DNA of 64,000 bases, taken from contig JAQSWU010000001.1 of the NCBI GenBank assembly GCA_029266475.1, forward strand, positions 1 to 64,000. Reading direction: 5' to 3'. This document shows positions 9,585 to 18,829 of the stretch, piece by piece. The first letter of the stretch is position 1; the number at the start of each line of letters is the position of its first letter. Position numbers and translations under genes: made by a program. The notes under the pieces were generated by a model, which had not been told where the DNA came from, ran no database searches, and worked only from the letters and a program-made list of their open reading frames with translations. This stretch comes from Rickettsiaceae bacterium. Lineage in GTDB: Bacteria > Pseudomonadota > Alphaproteobacteria > Rickettsiales > Rickettsiaceae.

Positions 9585-9659
9585 TGGGATGTCGCCAAGT
9601 GGTAAGGCAACGGTTTTTGGTACCGTCATTCGGAGGTTCGAATCCTCCCATCCCAGCCA
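9585..9659 (+). tRNA. tRNA-Gln (anticodon TTG)
   Basis: 75 bases folding into a full cloverleaf: acceptor stem TGGGATG paired with CATCCCA, D arm with AAGTGGTAAGG, anticodon stem ACGGT/ACCGT around loop TTTTGGT (anticodon TTG), T arm with GGTTCGAATCC. The CCA end is encoded. A canonical promoter lies just upstream. Confidence 0.97.
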
Positions 9660-9668
9660 TTTAAGTTC

Positions 9669-10847
9669 TCATACATTTTGACCTGCAGCATATCCCGATG
9701 ACCAAGCCCATTGGAAATTATAGCCACCAAGCCAACCGGTTACATCTACAACTTCGCCAATAAAATATAAGCCTGGGACTTTAAGTGTTTCCATAGTTTT
9801 TGAAGATAATTCTTTTGTGTCCACTCCGCCTGCAGTGACTTCTGCTTTCAAATATCCCTCACTGCCATTTATATTCGCCCTGAATTTATGCAAGAAATCG
9901 GCTATATTCTCTAAATCTTTAATCTTGTAATCTACTAGCCTTTTCGGCTCTGAGCTAAGAACGCTCAGACTTTCAATAAATCTTTTTGGTAAGAAATCCT
10001 TTAAGAAGCTTGAAAGCAATAATTTACTATTCTTTTCTCGCCTAAATATCTCCTTCAAATCTATGCCAGGTAAAAGGTTTATAACCATATCTGTTGATGG
10101 CAACTCCTTCATATAAGATGAAATTTGCAAAATAGCAGGACCACTAAGCCCTCTATGCGTAAATAAAATATTTTCTTTAAAACTTGTTTTATTGTAACTC
10201 ACTTCGGAGGCTATCGAGACGCCGCTTAAGCTTTTATACATTTCTAGCTCTGCATCAGCGACTGTTAACGGCACAAGCGCCGGATAGGTTGGTATAATAT
10301 TTAAGCCAAACTGATTTGCTAAGTCATAACCAAAGCTTGTCGCACCAAGTTTTGGGATTGAAAGACCCCCGGTTGCAATAATCAAGGATTTAGCTTGAAA
10401 TTCTCCTTGCCCTGTATTAACTTTAAATATCTCAGTTTTATTGATTGCGCTAATAGGGCAATTAAGCAGGATATTTACACTACCCTTTTTACATTCTTCT
10501 ACTAACATATTTATGATCTGGGTAGACGGGCCATCACAAAATAATTGCCCTAAAGTTTTCTCATGATAAGCAATTTTGTAAGACTCAACCAGATTAATAA
10601 AATCATGCTGAGTATAACGCGATAGAGCTGATATCGCAAAATGCGGATTCTCCGATAAATAGTTTTTAGGAGTGGCACCAAGATTAGTAAAATTACACCT
10701 TCCTCCGCCCGAAATTCTAATTTTTTCACCAATTTTATTAGTATGCTCAAGTAACAAGACGCTTCGTGCGCGTTTCCCTGCAGTACTTGCGGCCATCAAA
10801 CCCGCAGCCCCTGCCCCTACCACTATTACATCATAATAGCTACTCAT
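9669..10847 (-). CDS. NAD(P)/FAD-dependent oxidoreductase of the HI0933 / YhiN family
   Basis: 392 aa. The N-terminal dinucleotide-binding motif VVGAGAAGLMAA (residues 9-20) is followed by the family signature ISGGGRCNFTN (residues 45-55). Further family motifs are LIIATGGLSIPKLGATSFGY (about 154-173) and, at the C-terminus, GLYFIGEVVDVTGWLGGYN followed by FQWAWSSGYAAG, which close the FAD site. It is cytosolic, with no signal peptide. Members of this family are widespread flavoproteins whose physiological substrate is mostly unknown; BaiN is one characterised relative. The gene is convergent with tRNA-Gln, only 9 bases away. Confidence 0.9.
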   Translation of the reverse strand: MSSYYDVIVVGAGAAGLMAASTAGKRARSVLLLEHTNKIGEKIRISGGGRCNFTNLGATPKNYLSENPHFAISALSRYTQHDFINLVESYKIAYHEKTLGQLFCDGPSTQIINMLVEECKKGSVNILLNCPISAINKTEIFKVNTGQGEFQAKSLIIATGGLSIPKLGATSFGYDLANQFGLNIIPTYPALVPLTVADAELEMYKSLSGVSIASEVSYNKTSFKENILFTHRGLSGPAILQISSYMKELPSTDMVINLLPGIDLKEIFRREKNSKLLLSSFLKDFLPKRFIESLSVLSSEPKRLVDYKIKDLENIADFLHKFRANINGSEGYLKAEVTAGGVDTKELSSKTMETLKVPGLYFIGEVVDVTGWLGGYNFQWAWSSGYAAGQNV

Positions 10848-11034
10848 ATGCTCTCAGCTTAAGTTAGTTTAAAGATAAATAAACATACAAGAGAGACCAT
10901 GATATAACAATAATAATTTTAGAATTTTAATCTAAGGCTATGTTTGTAGTCTAATTACCCAGCGACTCTTTAACTAAATATTAATAATTCGAAGTTATTA
11001 TTAGCTTATAACTTAAATTCTATAGATTAGCTAC

Positions 11035-11979
11035 ATGGTAGGCGAAAACGAAGAATCTAAAACGGCTGAAAGCAGTCCGGCCCTTAATGAATCTAATAAG
11101 CAAAAGAAGTCTAAAACGAATCATTGGAAATACGCTGCCCTAGCTATTCCAGCAACTGTTTTCACAGGGGCGCTCGCTGCACCTATAGTTTACGGAGTAT
11201 ATAAATATGATAAATCACAAAGAAAGAAAAAACGAGGTCACAATGGACCTTCAGAGGAAGAAATTACTAAACCTGACGCCTGGAAGTATTTTACAGCTGG
11301 AATGTCAGCATCATTGTTACTACAACCTGCGGGTCTAGTCGTCGCTGCAATATATGCGTATCAAAGATATAAGTACGAAAAATATAAAAAGAACCAACAT
11401 TTAGCAAATCAAACTCAATCAGTTACAGGAAACAATACAGAGACTCCTTTACAGCAAGAAGGTAGATCTTATAGCTCCTTTCTCCCTACGCAGGATCGTT
11501 CGCTGCCCCCTCCAAGGCAAGAGCTAATGAGAGATATAGATAAATTACTAAAACAAGAAAAAACTAATAACTCACCCCCTCCTCTAGGAGACCGTTCTTT
11601 ATCACATATAACAGAAGGTCTGAGAAGCTTACCTGACCAAGAAAATAGTCATTTGCCTCCAACAAGAAATGTAGAAAGGAGCGCTCCGCCTCAAGGTACC
11701 CCTAGAGGCAATTTTAAGCGCAGCAGCTTATCAGATAAGGAGCTAGCAAGTCTTAATGAAGTAAGAAATCAACTATCGGAATCACAATCTACCCCTAAGA
11801 AATCTACCGCTGCAGAAATTCCTTTAAAAGGTAAAGTTGAGAATGAAGCGACAAAATTATTTGAAGCAATCCGGTCAAATTCCATAACTAAAACCGGCAG
11901 CCAACCTCCGTCTCAATCAGCTCAAAGGAATAGCCAAAAAACACCTACTCAAAATAGAGGTAGAAGCAACAGTTTTTAA
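11035..11979 (+). CDS. membrane protein with proline-rich tail and a WH2-like motif, unknown function
   Basis: 314 aa, not recognised. A polar head (1-32) is followed by two membrane helices (about 33-56 and 84-106) flanked by basic residues, so the N- and C-termini probably face the same side. From about residue 130 onward the chain is low-complexity and proline-rich, with spaced motifs such as RSLPPPRQEL, SPPPLGDRSL, HLPPTRNVER and APPQGTPRG. Near residues 272-288 lies ATKLFEAIRSNSITKTG, which resembles the actin-binding WH2 consensus. The start ATG has no clear ribosome binding site. Surface exposure or delivery to a host cell is inference. A coding sequence is well supported by length and composition. 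Confidence 0.7.
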   Translation: MVGENEESKTAESSPALNESNKQKKSKTNHWKYAALAIPATVFTGALAAPIVYGVYKYDKSQRKKKRGHNGPSEEEITKPDAWKYFTAGMSASLLLQPAGLVVAAIYAYQRYKYEKYKKNQHLANQTQSVTGNNTETPLQQEGRSYSSFLPTQDRSLPPPRQELMRDIDKLLKQEKTNNSPPPLGDRSLSHITEGLRSLPDQENSHLPPTRNVERSAPPQGTPRGNFKRSSLSDKELASLNEVRNQLSESQSTPKKSTAAEIPLKGKVENEATKLFEAIRSNSITKTGSQPPSQSAQRNSQKTPTQNRGRSNSF

Positions 11980-12027
11980 CTAAGCTATCGCTGTATATTT
12001 TGATTAGCATTGTATATCATATCTAGT

Positions 12028-12046
12028 ACCAATAACAGTTATTGGT
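12028..12046 (+). terminator. terminator-like hairpin after the proline-rich membrane protein
   Basis: ACCAATAA / TTATTGGT pairs perfectly over 8 bp with a 3-base loop, 49 bases after the stop codon. The following TTAAAATTT is a weak T-tract. Confidence 0.4.
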
Positions 12047-12174
12047 TAAAATTTATAGATGTTTAGCTTTAAGAAGTAGCTGCTGTATTGTTCCTATTTA
12101 CTTTAGCTATAAATGGCTAGCCCAGCACTGCTAGGACAACCTTTTTATAAGCCCTGGAGGGTGTTCCTCAAAAG

Positions 12175-12215
12175 TTTCTACCATAGGTTGTAATTTTTGA
12201 CCCCCCCTATTTTTT
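12175..12215. repeat. dispersed C-run repeat, copy A
   Basis: Reads TTTC(T/A)ACC..AGGT.G.AA.TTTT followed by CCCCCCC, TA and a run of T. Two further copies lie at 33912-33955 and 54020-54063, all on the + strand and all in long intergenic gaps. Confidence 0.75.
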
Positions 12216-12414
12216 AGCGATATAACACTTAACCTATAGTGAAATTAGTTGAATTGTGGTACTAGAAATAACGAGCGCAGCGTATAAGTAATACGTAAGC
12301 GAGGAATGACAACGTACCCCATTATAAATAAATTTACTATAAAGTATTTCCTTCATTAATATATACAGTTTTATAAAATTATTATTTTGTCTAGGGTTAA
12401 GCAATTAAAAGGTT

Positions 12415-12825
12415 TTACTTTGAATCTGAATCTACTAACCCTAAATCTTCACAATATCCTCCTAAATGAAACCCAAAATCGCCATTATTCATTGCATAGG
12501 CTATATCCTCAATAGATGGCATACCATCTTTCTCATGGATAATCGCAAGATCATCTCCTAAAAGGTTATCCGTCATGCCTACTACCCATTCTATTATTGC
12601 AAGCGCTTTTGGAAGATCGTCCTCCTTTATACATTCTATCAATAGTTTTCTTATCTCTTCTATGAACTTAGGCGTTTCATCGTACTGTTTTAACAATACT
12701 TCTAATTGTGGCTCAATCTCATTCATCTTTAAACCTACTTGCGAAATATCATATGTTTTTTGAGGTGGGGTATATTCTGTTAAGTAATAATCGCTAGCCC
12801 ATGGATCGTATGCTGGAAACTTCAT
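12415..12825 (-). CDS. unrecognised acidic protein (136 aa)
   Basis: A small acidic soluble protein, largely helical in the middle (residues 30-95), with no signal peptide or membrane segment. The start is strongly supported by AAGGAGGAT placed 5 bases before the ATG. The N-terminus YDPWASDYYLTEYTPP is aromatic-rich and the C-terminus reads GDFGFHLGGYCEDLG. I do not recognise the family. It could be part of a toxin-immunity or effector-chaperone type accessory region, but nothing in the sequence shows this. Confidence 0.75.
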   Translation of the reverse strand: MKFPAYDPWASDYYLTEYTPPQKTYDISQVGLKMNEIEPQLEVLLKQYDETPKFIEEIRKLLIECIKEDDLPKALAIIEWVVGMTDNLLGDDLAIIHEKDGMPSIEDIAYAMNNGDFGFHLGGYCEDLGLVDSDSK

Positions 12826-13198
12826 AATATCCTCCTTATCTTTAATTGATACGTCATATTTTTAATGCGTATTAATAGATTACCAAATTATAGTTGCAGA
12901 TGCAAATTGGTAATGAACTAAAAAAGTGATTGTACTAATTTGAAATGTGAAATTAGTCATTATTAGATAACGACCGTTTTAGTAAGCTTTCATTCGAAAG
13001 TTTTTTGGAGGCATAAAAAAAGATTCTGCTTTGCTAAGAAACTCTTTTACAAAATCACATTTTATTAAAGCATAAAATTAATATGTTTAATAAAATATGA
13101 GACACTCTTAGTGCATTTTAAACGTTAAATAAAATTACATCGAATTTTATAGTAAATATGTTATTATAAAAATTATAAATATTTTAGTAGGTTTTATT
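12826..13198. other. non-coding gap between divergent small genes
   Basis: Very AT-rich region between two divergently oriented unknown genes, so it should contain both promoters. A short CTTTC/GAAAG hairpin followed by T residues lies near 12988-13007. No further gene is visible. Confidence 0.5.
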
Positions 13199-13588
13199 AT
13201 GCCTCAAAGAGTAAATTCATTTATAGATCAATATCGAAATGATGATTCATATAAAAGATTAATAAAAAATGAAACCATGATTAAATGTGAAAAATTTAGC
13301 GAACTTTATTATAAGACGTTTAGCCAAATTAATGAGGTTGCTAAAGGAAGAAATTCTCTCAAAGAACTTACTAATCAGATAAGGGAGACCGAACAAGGAA
13401 ACGAAAGTAATCTATTAAAATATCTAGAGCACTTAATCTTAGATAACCATAATTATGAGTTTATAATACCCTACTATTTTATTAGTAGCGAAATAAATCA
13501 TCCTTTAGAAAATGAAATATCCTTACATCACAATCACCATTTTGGCGCTCTTGGTACTATTAAAGATATTTTATCAGATATTAATTAA
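13199..13588 (+). CDS. unrecognised protein (129 aa)
   Basis: A soluble, helical protein with a basic first half and a histidine-rich end (SLHHNHHFGALG, residues 108-119). No signal peptide or membrane helix. The ATG is preceded by GTAGG about 7 bases upstream. No family is recognised. It is convergent with infC, with a hairpin between them at 13646-13682. Confidence 0.6.
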   Translation: MPQRVNSFIDQYRNDDSYKRLIKNETMIKCEKFSELYYKTFSQINEVAKGRNSLKELTNQIRETEQGNESNLLKYLEHLILDNHNYEFIIPYYFISSEINHPLENEISLHHNHHFGALGTIKDILSDIN

Positions 13589-13645
13589 AGTAAAATACTT
13601 CGAGAGCTAGTATATTCATCTATATCGATGTTTACGCCCTTCTTC

Positions 13646-13682
13646 AAGTAAAAGCCTAACTATTTTCTTTAAGCTTTTACTT
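13646..13682. terminator. hairpin between convergent genes
   Basis: Perfect 10-bp stem AAGTAAAAGC / GCTTTTACTT with a 17-base loop. It lies between the stop of the 129-aa gene and the stop of infC. T-tracts are weak on both sides, so it is a terminator candidate rather than a certain one. Confidence 0.5.
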
Positions 13683-13715
13683 CAATTTGAGCGTCATTAA
13701 TATATAGAAAATGTA

Positions 13716-14246
13716 CTACTTACTAGCTATAGGCGCTAGCATCATCATCATTTGCTTACCTTCCATTTTTGGTTCGGACTCAACCTTTCCAAATTCCGCA
13801 GTACCCTCAATAATCTTATTGAACAGCTGCAGGCCAAGCTCGTTATGAACGATTTCACGCCCTTTAAACCATAGAGATACTTTAACTTTATCGCCATGTT
13901 CGAGGAATTTAACAATATTTCTAACTTTTACATCAAAGTCGTTTTGACCAATATTAGGCCTAAATTTCATTTCTTTGATTGTTGTCACTTTCTGCTTTTT
14001 CTTAGCTTCCTGTGATTTCTTTTTAGCCTCATATTTAAACTTACCGAAATCTAGTAATTTACAGACTGGGGGTTCAGCTTGAGGAGAAATCTCTACAAGA
14101 TCAAGCCCGGCACGTTCAGCACGTGCTAAAGCTTCATTAAGGCTGACAACTCCAACCATGTTACCATTTTCGTCGACAAGACGAACTTCACGTGACTTAA
14201 TTTCCCTATTAGCTTTTGGAAAATTGCTTTTTTTCGCGCTAGAAAT
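13716..14246 (-). CDS. infC: translation initiation factor IF-3, AUU start
   Basis: The first in-frame ATG (14159) would cut off the conserved N-terminus. Reading upstream, the frame stays open to 14252 and encodes [17 protein letters not shown], the canonical IF-3 N-terminal sequence. The only plausible start there is one of three consecutive ATT codons (14244-14252), placed just after ACGGAGC. With the third ATT the protein has 176 residues, the family's normal length. AUU initiation is known for infC and underlies autoregulation by IF-3, which rejects non-standard start codons. The C-terminal domain carries [18 protein letters not shown]-3 binds the 30S subunit and secures start-codon fidelity. 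It follows thrS by 48 bases, the classical arrangement. Confidence 0.93.
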   Translation of the reverse strand: MSSAKKSNFPKANREIKSREVRLVDENGNMVGVVSLNEALARAERAGLDLVEISPQAEPPVCKLLDFGKFKYEAKKKSQEAKKKQKVTTIKEMKFRPNIGQNDFDVKVRNIVKFLEHGDKVKVSLWFKGREIVHNELGLQLFNKIIEGTAEFGKVESEPKMEGKQMMMMLAPIASK

Positions 14247-14252
14247 AATAAT

Positions 14253-14262
14253 GCTCCGTTTA
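14253..14262 (-). promoter_or_regulatory. ribosome binding site that fixes the infC start
   Basis: On the minus strand TAAACGGAGC directly precedes the ATT triplet run. GGAG is 7 bases from the third ATT, a normal spacing, whereas no comparable site precedes the internal ATG at 14159. Confidence 0.7.
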
Positions 14263-14294
14263 AGTTAATTTCTAATAAATATTTAAAATACTGA

Positions 14295-16202
14295 CTATTT
14301 CACAAAGTTGCAAGCGTCTTTTACTTCTTTGATTAACTCATCTAAAGTTAAAGTCGTTTGCTCATTTGAACCTAGTCTTCTCACCGATACTGTACCGTTC
14401 TCAGCTTCTTTTAGCCCTACTACAGCTATCAGCGGAACTTTCTGCAAAGAAAAATTCCTTACTTTATAATTAATCTTTTCGGCAGAAATGTCAAGATCGG
14501 TTCGTATTTCAGAATTATTTAACTTATTGAATATGGATTTTGCGTATTCATCAGCTTCGCTAGTAATTGTTGTAATTGCCACTTGAGTTGGGGCAAGCCA
14601 CAGTGGAAACTTACCGCTATATTCCTCAATTAAAATACCAATAAATCTCTCAAGCGAGCCTAGAATCGCTCTATGCAGCATTACTGGCCTCCTCTTTTCA
14701 CCAGTTGGGGTTATATAATTTGCATCAAGCCTATCAGGTAATACGAAATCCGCTTGAATAGTTCCGCACTGCCATTCCCGCCCTATTGCATCTTTTAAAG
14801 CGAACTCTAACTTCGGCCCATAGAAAGCTCCCTCTCCTGGATTTAAAATATAAGGTAAGCCCGCTGCTTCGACTGCTGCTTTAAGCGAATTTTCGGCCTT
14901 ATCCCAAATTTCATCAGTCCCTGCTCTTTTTTCGGGTCTATCAGAAAATTTTACTTTTATTTCTTTAAACCCAAGTTCGTTATAAACTTCGATTAAAAGC
15001 TTACAGAATGCTACAGTTTCTTCAGTAATTTGTTCTTCAGTACAGAATATATGGGCATCATCTTGCGCAAAGCTTCGAACGCGCATTAAGCCATGCAGAG
15101 ATCCTGTCGGCTCATACCTATGGCATGTTCCAAACTCAGCCATACGTAGCGGTAAATCTCGGTAACTTTTGATACCTTGCTTAAATATTTCAATGTGGCA
15201 TGGACAGTTCATAGGCTTCATTGCATATTCATTCTCATGCTGCTCAAAATAGAACATATTATCATTGAATTTATCTAAATGCCCAGATGTTTTCCATAAT
15301 TTACTATCGAGAAGAATAGGCGTCCTAACTTCCTTATAACCTTGCTTCTTAAGCTTGTTTCTTATATAATTTTCAAGAATCCTATATACAGTCCACCCTT
15401 TATCATGCCAGAAAGGAATTCCTTGCGCTTCTTCTTGGAAATGGAATAAGTCAAGTTCACGCCCAAGCTTCCTGTGATCTCTTTTTTCAGCTTCTTCCAG
15501 CATGAATAAGTAATTTTTAAGCTGTTCCTCAGTACCCCAAGCTGTACCATAAATCCGCTGAAGCATTTGGTTTTTACTATCACCACGCCAATAAGCCCCG
15601 GCAATTTTCATTAATTTGAAATACTTTACCTTACCAGTAGATGGCGCATGTGGGCCACGGCAAAGATCTATGAAGTTTCCTTGACGATAAAGAGATATAT
15701 CCTCATTAGCTGGAATTGAACTAATTATTTCAGCTTTATAATGCTCTCCAATAGATTTAAAGAATTCTACAGCTTCATCGCGGCTCCAAACCTCACGCGT
15801 AACACTCTCATTCCTTTTAGAGATCTCATGCATTTTCGCTTCGATAATTGCTAAATCGTCAAGAGAAAAAGGCTTGTCTCTTGCAAAGTCATAATAAAAC
15901 CCGTTTTCAATAGCAGGACCGATAGTTACCTGCGTCTCTGGGTATAATTCCTTTACAGCTTCGGCAAGTAAATGCGCTGCGTCATGCCTAATAACCTCTA
16001 ATACCTCTTCATTCTTATGCGTCAGTATTCGAACAATAGCGTCATTGTTTATCTCAAAGCTTAAATCACGCAGTTCGCCATCCACGCTTATAACATAAGC
16101 ATCTTTAGCAAGAGATTTAGAAATTGATTCTGCGATTTGGATACCTGTTACTGGCGCTGGATATTGCCTTATTGAACCATCAGGAAAAGTAATATTGATC
16201 AT
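14295..16202 (-). CDS. thrS: threonyl-tRNA synthetase
   Basis: 635 aa, full length. Domains in order: TGS domain (1-60), editing domain with [16 protein letters not shown] (about 73-88), class II catalytic core (about 245-530) with the zinc-ligand segment [10 protein letters not shown], motif 2 around [17 protein letters not shown] and DDAHIF, and motif 3 around [16 protein letters not shown], then the anticodon-binding domain from about 535. It charges tRNA-Thr with threonine in the cytosol and clears mischarged Ser-tRNA. It is the first gene of a thrS-infC unit; rpmI and rplT, which often follow, are not adjacent here. Confidence 0.98.
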   Translation of the reverse strand: MINITFPDGSIRQYPAPVTGIQIAESISKSLAKDAYVISVDGELRDLSFEINNDAIVRILTHKNEEVLEVIRHDAAHLLAEAVKELYPETQVTIGPAIENGFYYDFARDKPFSLDDLAIIEAKMHEISKRNESVTREVWSRDEAVEFFKSIGEHYKAEIISSIPANEDISLYRQGNFIDLCRGPHAPSTGKVKYFKLMKIAGAYWRGDSKNQMLQRIYGTAWGTEEQLKNYLFMLEEAEKRDHRKLGRELDLFHFQEEAQGIPFWHDKGWTVYRILENYIRNKLKKQGYKEVRTPILLDSKLWKTSGHLDKFNDNMFYFEQHENEYAMKPMNCPCHIEIFKQGIKSYRDLPLRMAEFGTCHRYEPTGSLHGLMRVRSFAQDDAHIFCTEEQITEETVAFCKLLIEVYNELGFKEIKVKFSDRPEKRAGTDEIWDKAENSLKAAVEAAGLPYILNPGEGAFYGPKLEFALKDAIGREWQCGTIQADFVLPDRLDANYITPTGEKRRPVMLHRAILGSLERFIGILIEEYSGKFPLWLAPTQVAITTITSEADEYAKSIFNKLNNSEIRTDLDISAEKINYKVRNFSLQKVPLIAVVGLKEAENGTVSVRRLGSNEQTTLTLDELIKEVKDACNFVK

Positions 16203-16451
16203 TTGCCTACAAACTAATTAAGTTTAATATCCCGCATATTAAGCGTAGCAACTTACATAGTCAAGCCTATATAAATTAAAGAGCCAAATTTTATAACCTA
16301 CCTGGTATACAAACCTTATAAATAGTGAATTATAAATTGCCTTGCTTAAGGGTAAAATTTTTGTTTAAATTTCCTTTATTTATAGTTACTATACAACTTA
16401 AGCAATCTAAATAAACGAAATATACTAATATAGAATATAAACGGGGTTTCT

Positions 16452-17744
16452 ATGGTTCGTATGCCGCATTGGCCTATTCCACTCTGGCACAAAGACATTA
16501 AATATGATTTAAGTAGAATTAAGGGACTTTTAGAAGCGTTGGGAAATCCACTTAAAAAACTCCCCCCTGTTATACATATTGCTGGTACAAATGGAAAAGG
16601 TTCTACTACAGCTTTCCTAAAGAGTATATTTGAAGCAGCGGGCTATAAATCTCACGTTTATACCTCTCCGCATTTAATTGAGTTTAATGAGAGGATTGTA
16701 ATTGGCTCTCAAAGAATCAGTGATAAAATGCTATATGAGCTAGCTGAAAAGGTTAGAATTGTTGCTGAGAAACTACCAGACGAACCCACATTTTTTGAAG
16801 CCACAACCGCTATAGCTTTGTTGGCATTTGCTGAAAACCCTGCAGATATTTTAATCCTTGAGACTGGGATGGGGGGCAGGCTTGACGCTACAAACGTAAT
16901 AGATAGGCCTCTTGCAACAATAATTACTCCTATTTCCTATGACCATATGGAGTATTTGGGCCCAACGCTACCAATTATAGCCAGAGAAAAAGCTGGTATT
17001 ATTAAAAATGAAGTGCCTTGTATAATAAGCAATCAAGTAGCCGAAGTATATGATGTATTATTTGCAGAGTGCGAGAGGAAAGCTGCTCCCGCTATAGCAT
17101 TCCAATATGATTTTGGACTTGAGCATACAGAGCTAGGCTTTAAATATCTTTCTAATGATTTTTGTCTGGATTTACCTAAATTGGGATTAGCAGGTGAGCA
17201 CCAGTACTTAAACGCTGCAGGTGTGATTGCATGCATACGCAACATTACAGGGTTTAATATTAGTTGTGAGCATATTATTCAAGGGCTGATCTCAGCAAAA
17301 TGGCCAGCAAGACTGCAAAGGGTTACAGCAGGGCTATTTGAGAAGATTTTAGGTGACAAATTTGAGATTTGGGTTGATGGAGCGCATAATGAAGCAGGGG
17401 CGCAGATGCTTTCTAATTGGCTCATCGATAACAACAAAACGCCCTTATACATGATATTCGGGATGACAAAAAACCGAAATGTCGAAGCTTTCCTGCGCCA
17501 TTTTAAATGTTTATCTCCTTATGTATATGGAGTTCTGATTGAAGCGGAACCTTCTAGCTATTCTACTCAGCGCCTGCAAGATATGATAAAGCCCCTTTCA
17601 ATGAATTTTACCGCTAGCGAATCAATAGAAGATGCTATACGGAAAATTGCAGTTGATGGAAAAGACCAAGGAGGGGTGGTTGTAGTTGCGGGGTCATTAT
17701 TTCTTGCTGGAGATTTTTTAAGACTTTCGAATATTGTTATTTAA
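16452..17744 (+). CDS. folC: folylpolyglutamate synthase / dihydrofolate synthase
   Basis: 430 aa, typical for FolC. The P-loop HIAGTNGKGSTTAFLKSI lies at about residues 42-59 and is the family's signature; YTSPHLIEFNERI (73-85) and LETGMGGRLDATNVI (about 137-151) are the Mur-ligase-type substrate and metal motifs. The C-terminal domain has WVDGAHNEAGA. The enzyme adds glutamate to dihydropteroate and folates with ATP. Upstream ACGGGG precedes the ATG. The gene stands alone on this strand, divergent from thrS; accD, its frequent alphaproteobacterial neighbour, is not here. Confidence 0.95.
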   Translation: MVRMPHWPIPLWHKDIKYDLSRIKGLLEALGNPLKKLPPVIHIAGTNGKGSTTAFLKSIFEAAGYKSHVYTSPHLIEFNERIVIGSQRISDKMLYELAEKVRIVAEKLPDEPTFFEATTAIALLAFAENPADILILETGMGGRLDATNVIDRPLATIITPISYDHMEYLGPTLPIIAREKAGIIKNEVPCIISNQVAEVYDVLFAECERKAAPAIAFQYDFGLEHTELGFKYLSNDFCLDLPKLGLAGEHQYLNAAGVIACIRNITGFNISCEHIIQGLISAKWPARLQRVTAGLFEKILGDKFEIWVDGAHNEAGAQMLSNWLIDNNKTPLYMIFGMTKNRNVEAFLRHFKCLSPYVYGVLIEAEPSSYSTQRLQDMIKPLSMNFTASESIEDAIRKIAVDGKDQGGVVVVAGSLFLAGDFLRLSNIVI

Positions 17745-17972
17745 AAATTATTATAAGGAAATATTATTGAAAAGATTAATATATTTCTATATTGTATATG
17801 TTATAATTATAGTCTTAAAAAATGGTCTCTTCTAGTCTAAGCTTGTTTTCTATAGCTGTTAAAGCAGCTTCATACCTTCGCCAAACCTATTATTATATAT
17901 AGAAAAATATGAAGACAATTAAAGATAAGGTTTTAATATCATTCATATTATAACGTATAAAGTAGATACCTC

Positions 17973-18137
17973 TTATTTTTGCTTCTCTCTATCTGTAACT
18001 TGTTCTTGATCCTTTTTTGTCTCGCTAGCCTTCTTCCTTCTAAGCAAATTTTGCCTTAAAGTATTTGAGAGTTTATCAAAGTTAGTATCAGTGTATTTTA
18101 TTGGGGGATTTTGGTTTTTAATATTATCTTTTTCCAT
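17973..18137 (-). CDS. small basic ORF (54 aa), uncertain
   Basis: Open frame from ATG at 18137 to TAA at 17973, encoding MEKDNIKNQNPPIKYTDTNF then DKLSNTLRQNLLRRKKASE and a charged end. The middle, with an amphipathic helix ending in LLRRKK, looks like a small conserved basic protein rather than random translation. There is no clear ribosome binding site. It reads towards folC and away from tRNA-Thr. Confidence 0.45.
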   Translation of the reverse strand: MEKDNIKNQNPPIKYTDTNFDKLSNTLRQNLLRRKKASETKKDQEQVTDREKQK

Positions 18138-18209
18138 AAAATCATATGTATATTCAAATTTAACTTGACGGATTATACAATATATGTCAAATATTTGGAA
18201 TAATTTTTT

Positions 18210-18284
18210 GCCGCTATGGCTCAGTGGTAGAGCACATCATTGGTAATGATGAGGTCGAGGGTTCGATTCTCTCTAGCGGCACCA
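18210..18284 (+). tRNA. tRNA-Thr (anticodon GGT)
   Basis: 75 bases with a complete cloverleaf: acceptor GCCGCTA/TAGCGGC, D loop CTCAGTGGTAGAG, anticodon stem CATCA/TGATG around TTGGTAA (anticodon GGT), T arm GGGTTCGATTCTC. The CCA end is encoded at 18282-18284. Confidence 0.97.
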
Positions 18285-18829
18285 CCTAAAACTTTCGCTT
18301 TACAGAATTTCCAATAATTATTCTCGCTAGTATAATATTTTTTACATTATTGAGAGCCATTTTTCCTAGAACCCTCCTTGGCTTTAACATTTTTTTGAAC
18401 GTCGCAATAGCTTAAGTTAAGCTCCTATCAGTGTTTATTGAGCTCTAATGAACATAATGAGAATTAATTTTATTGCTTTACTTAATAATAGCTTAGTATC
18501 TTTGGAATTAGTCGAATCATCTACACGCTTTAAAACTACCCCCTCAAGAGTACAGTAAAAATTTCCAAATTATTACTTTATAGCTTTGATAACGACCATT
18601 AAATATTGACTTAGTTAGTTGTTGAGAATTTAATCCGTAGTGATTTAAAGATATTCCAAAAAATTTGTATAAACACCATTCTTCAACTAAAAGTAACTGT
18701 TAATGAATTATCGTATAATGGGCATATAACATTGCAAAAGTACTACCTAAAGTTATGATTAAATTCGGGCTTTACTTTGTGATAAAAATAATTTAATTTG
18801 CTTTAATTAAATATAGTTAAGAGTAACAT
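18285..18829. other. non-coding gap before the ankyrin-GATase gene
   Basis: About 545 AT-rich bases with no open frame that looks coding. It must contain the promoter of the 796-aa gene; I cannot single out a convincing one. Confidence 0.5.

Larger units (their letters stand above)
11980..12414. other. non-coding gap with dispersed repeat and GC-richer patch
   Basis: Holds an 8-bp hairpin at 12028-12046, one copy of the dispersed C-run repeat (12175-12215) and a GC-richer patch around 12262-12315. No gene is visible. Confidence 0.55.

Noticed and set aside
12175-12215. C-run repeats as ends of a living insertion sequence
   Set aside because: No transposase frame, no paired inverted terminal repeats and no target duplication could be seen around any copy; only a decayed element remains possible.
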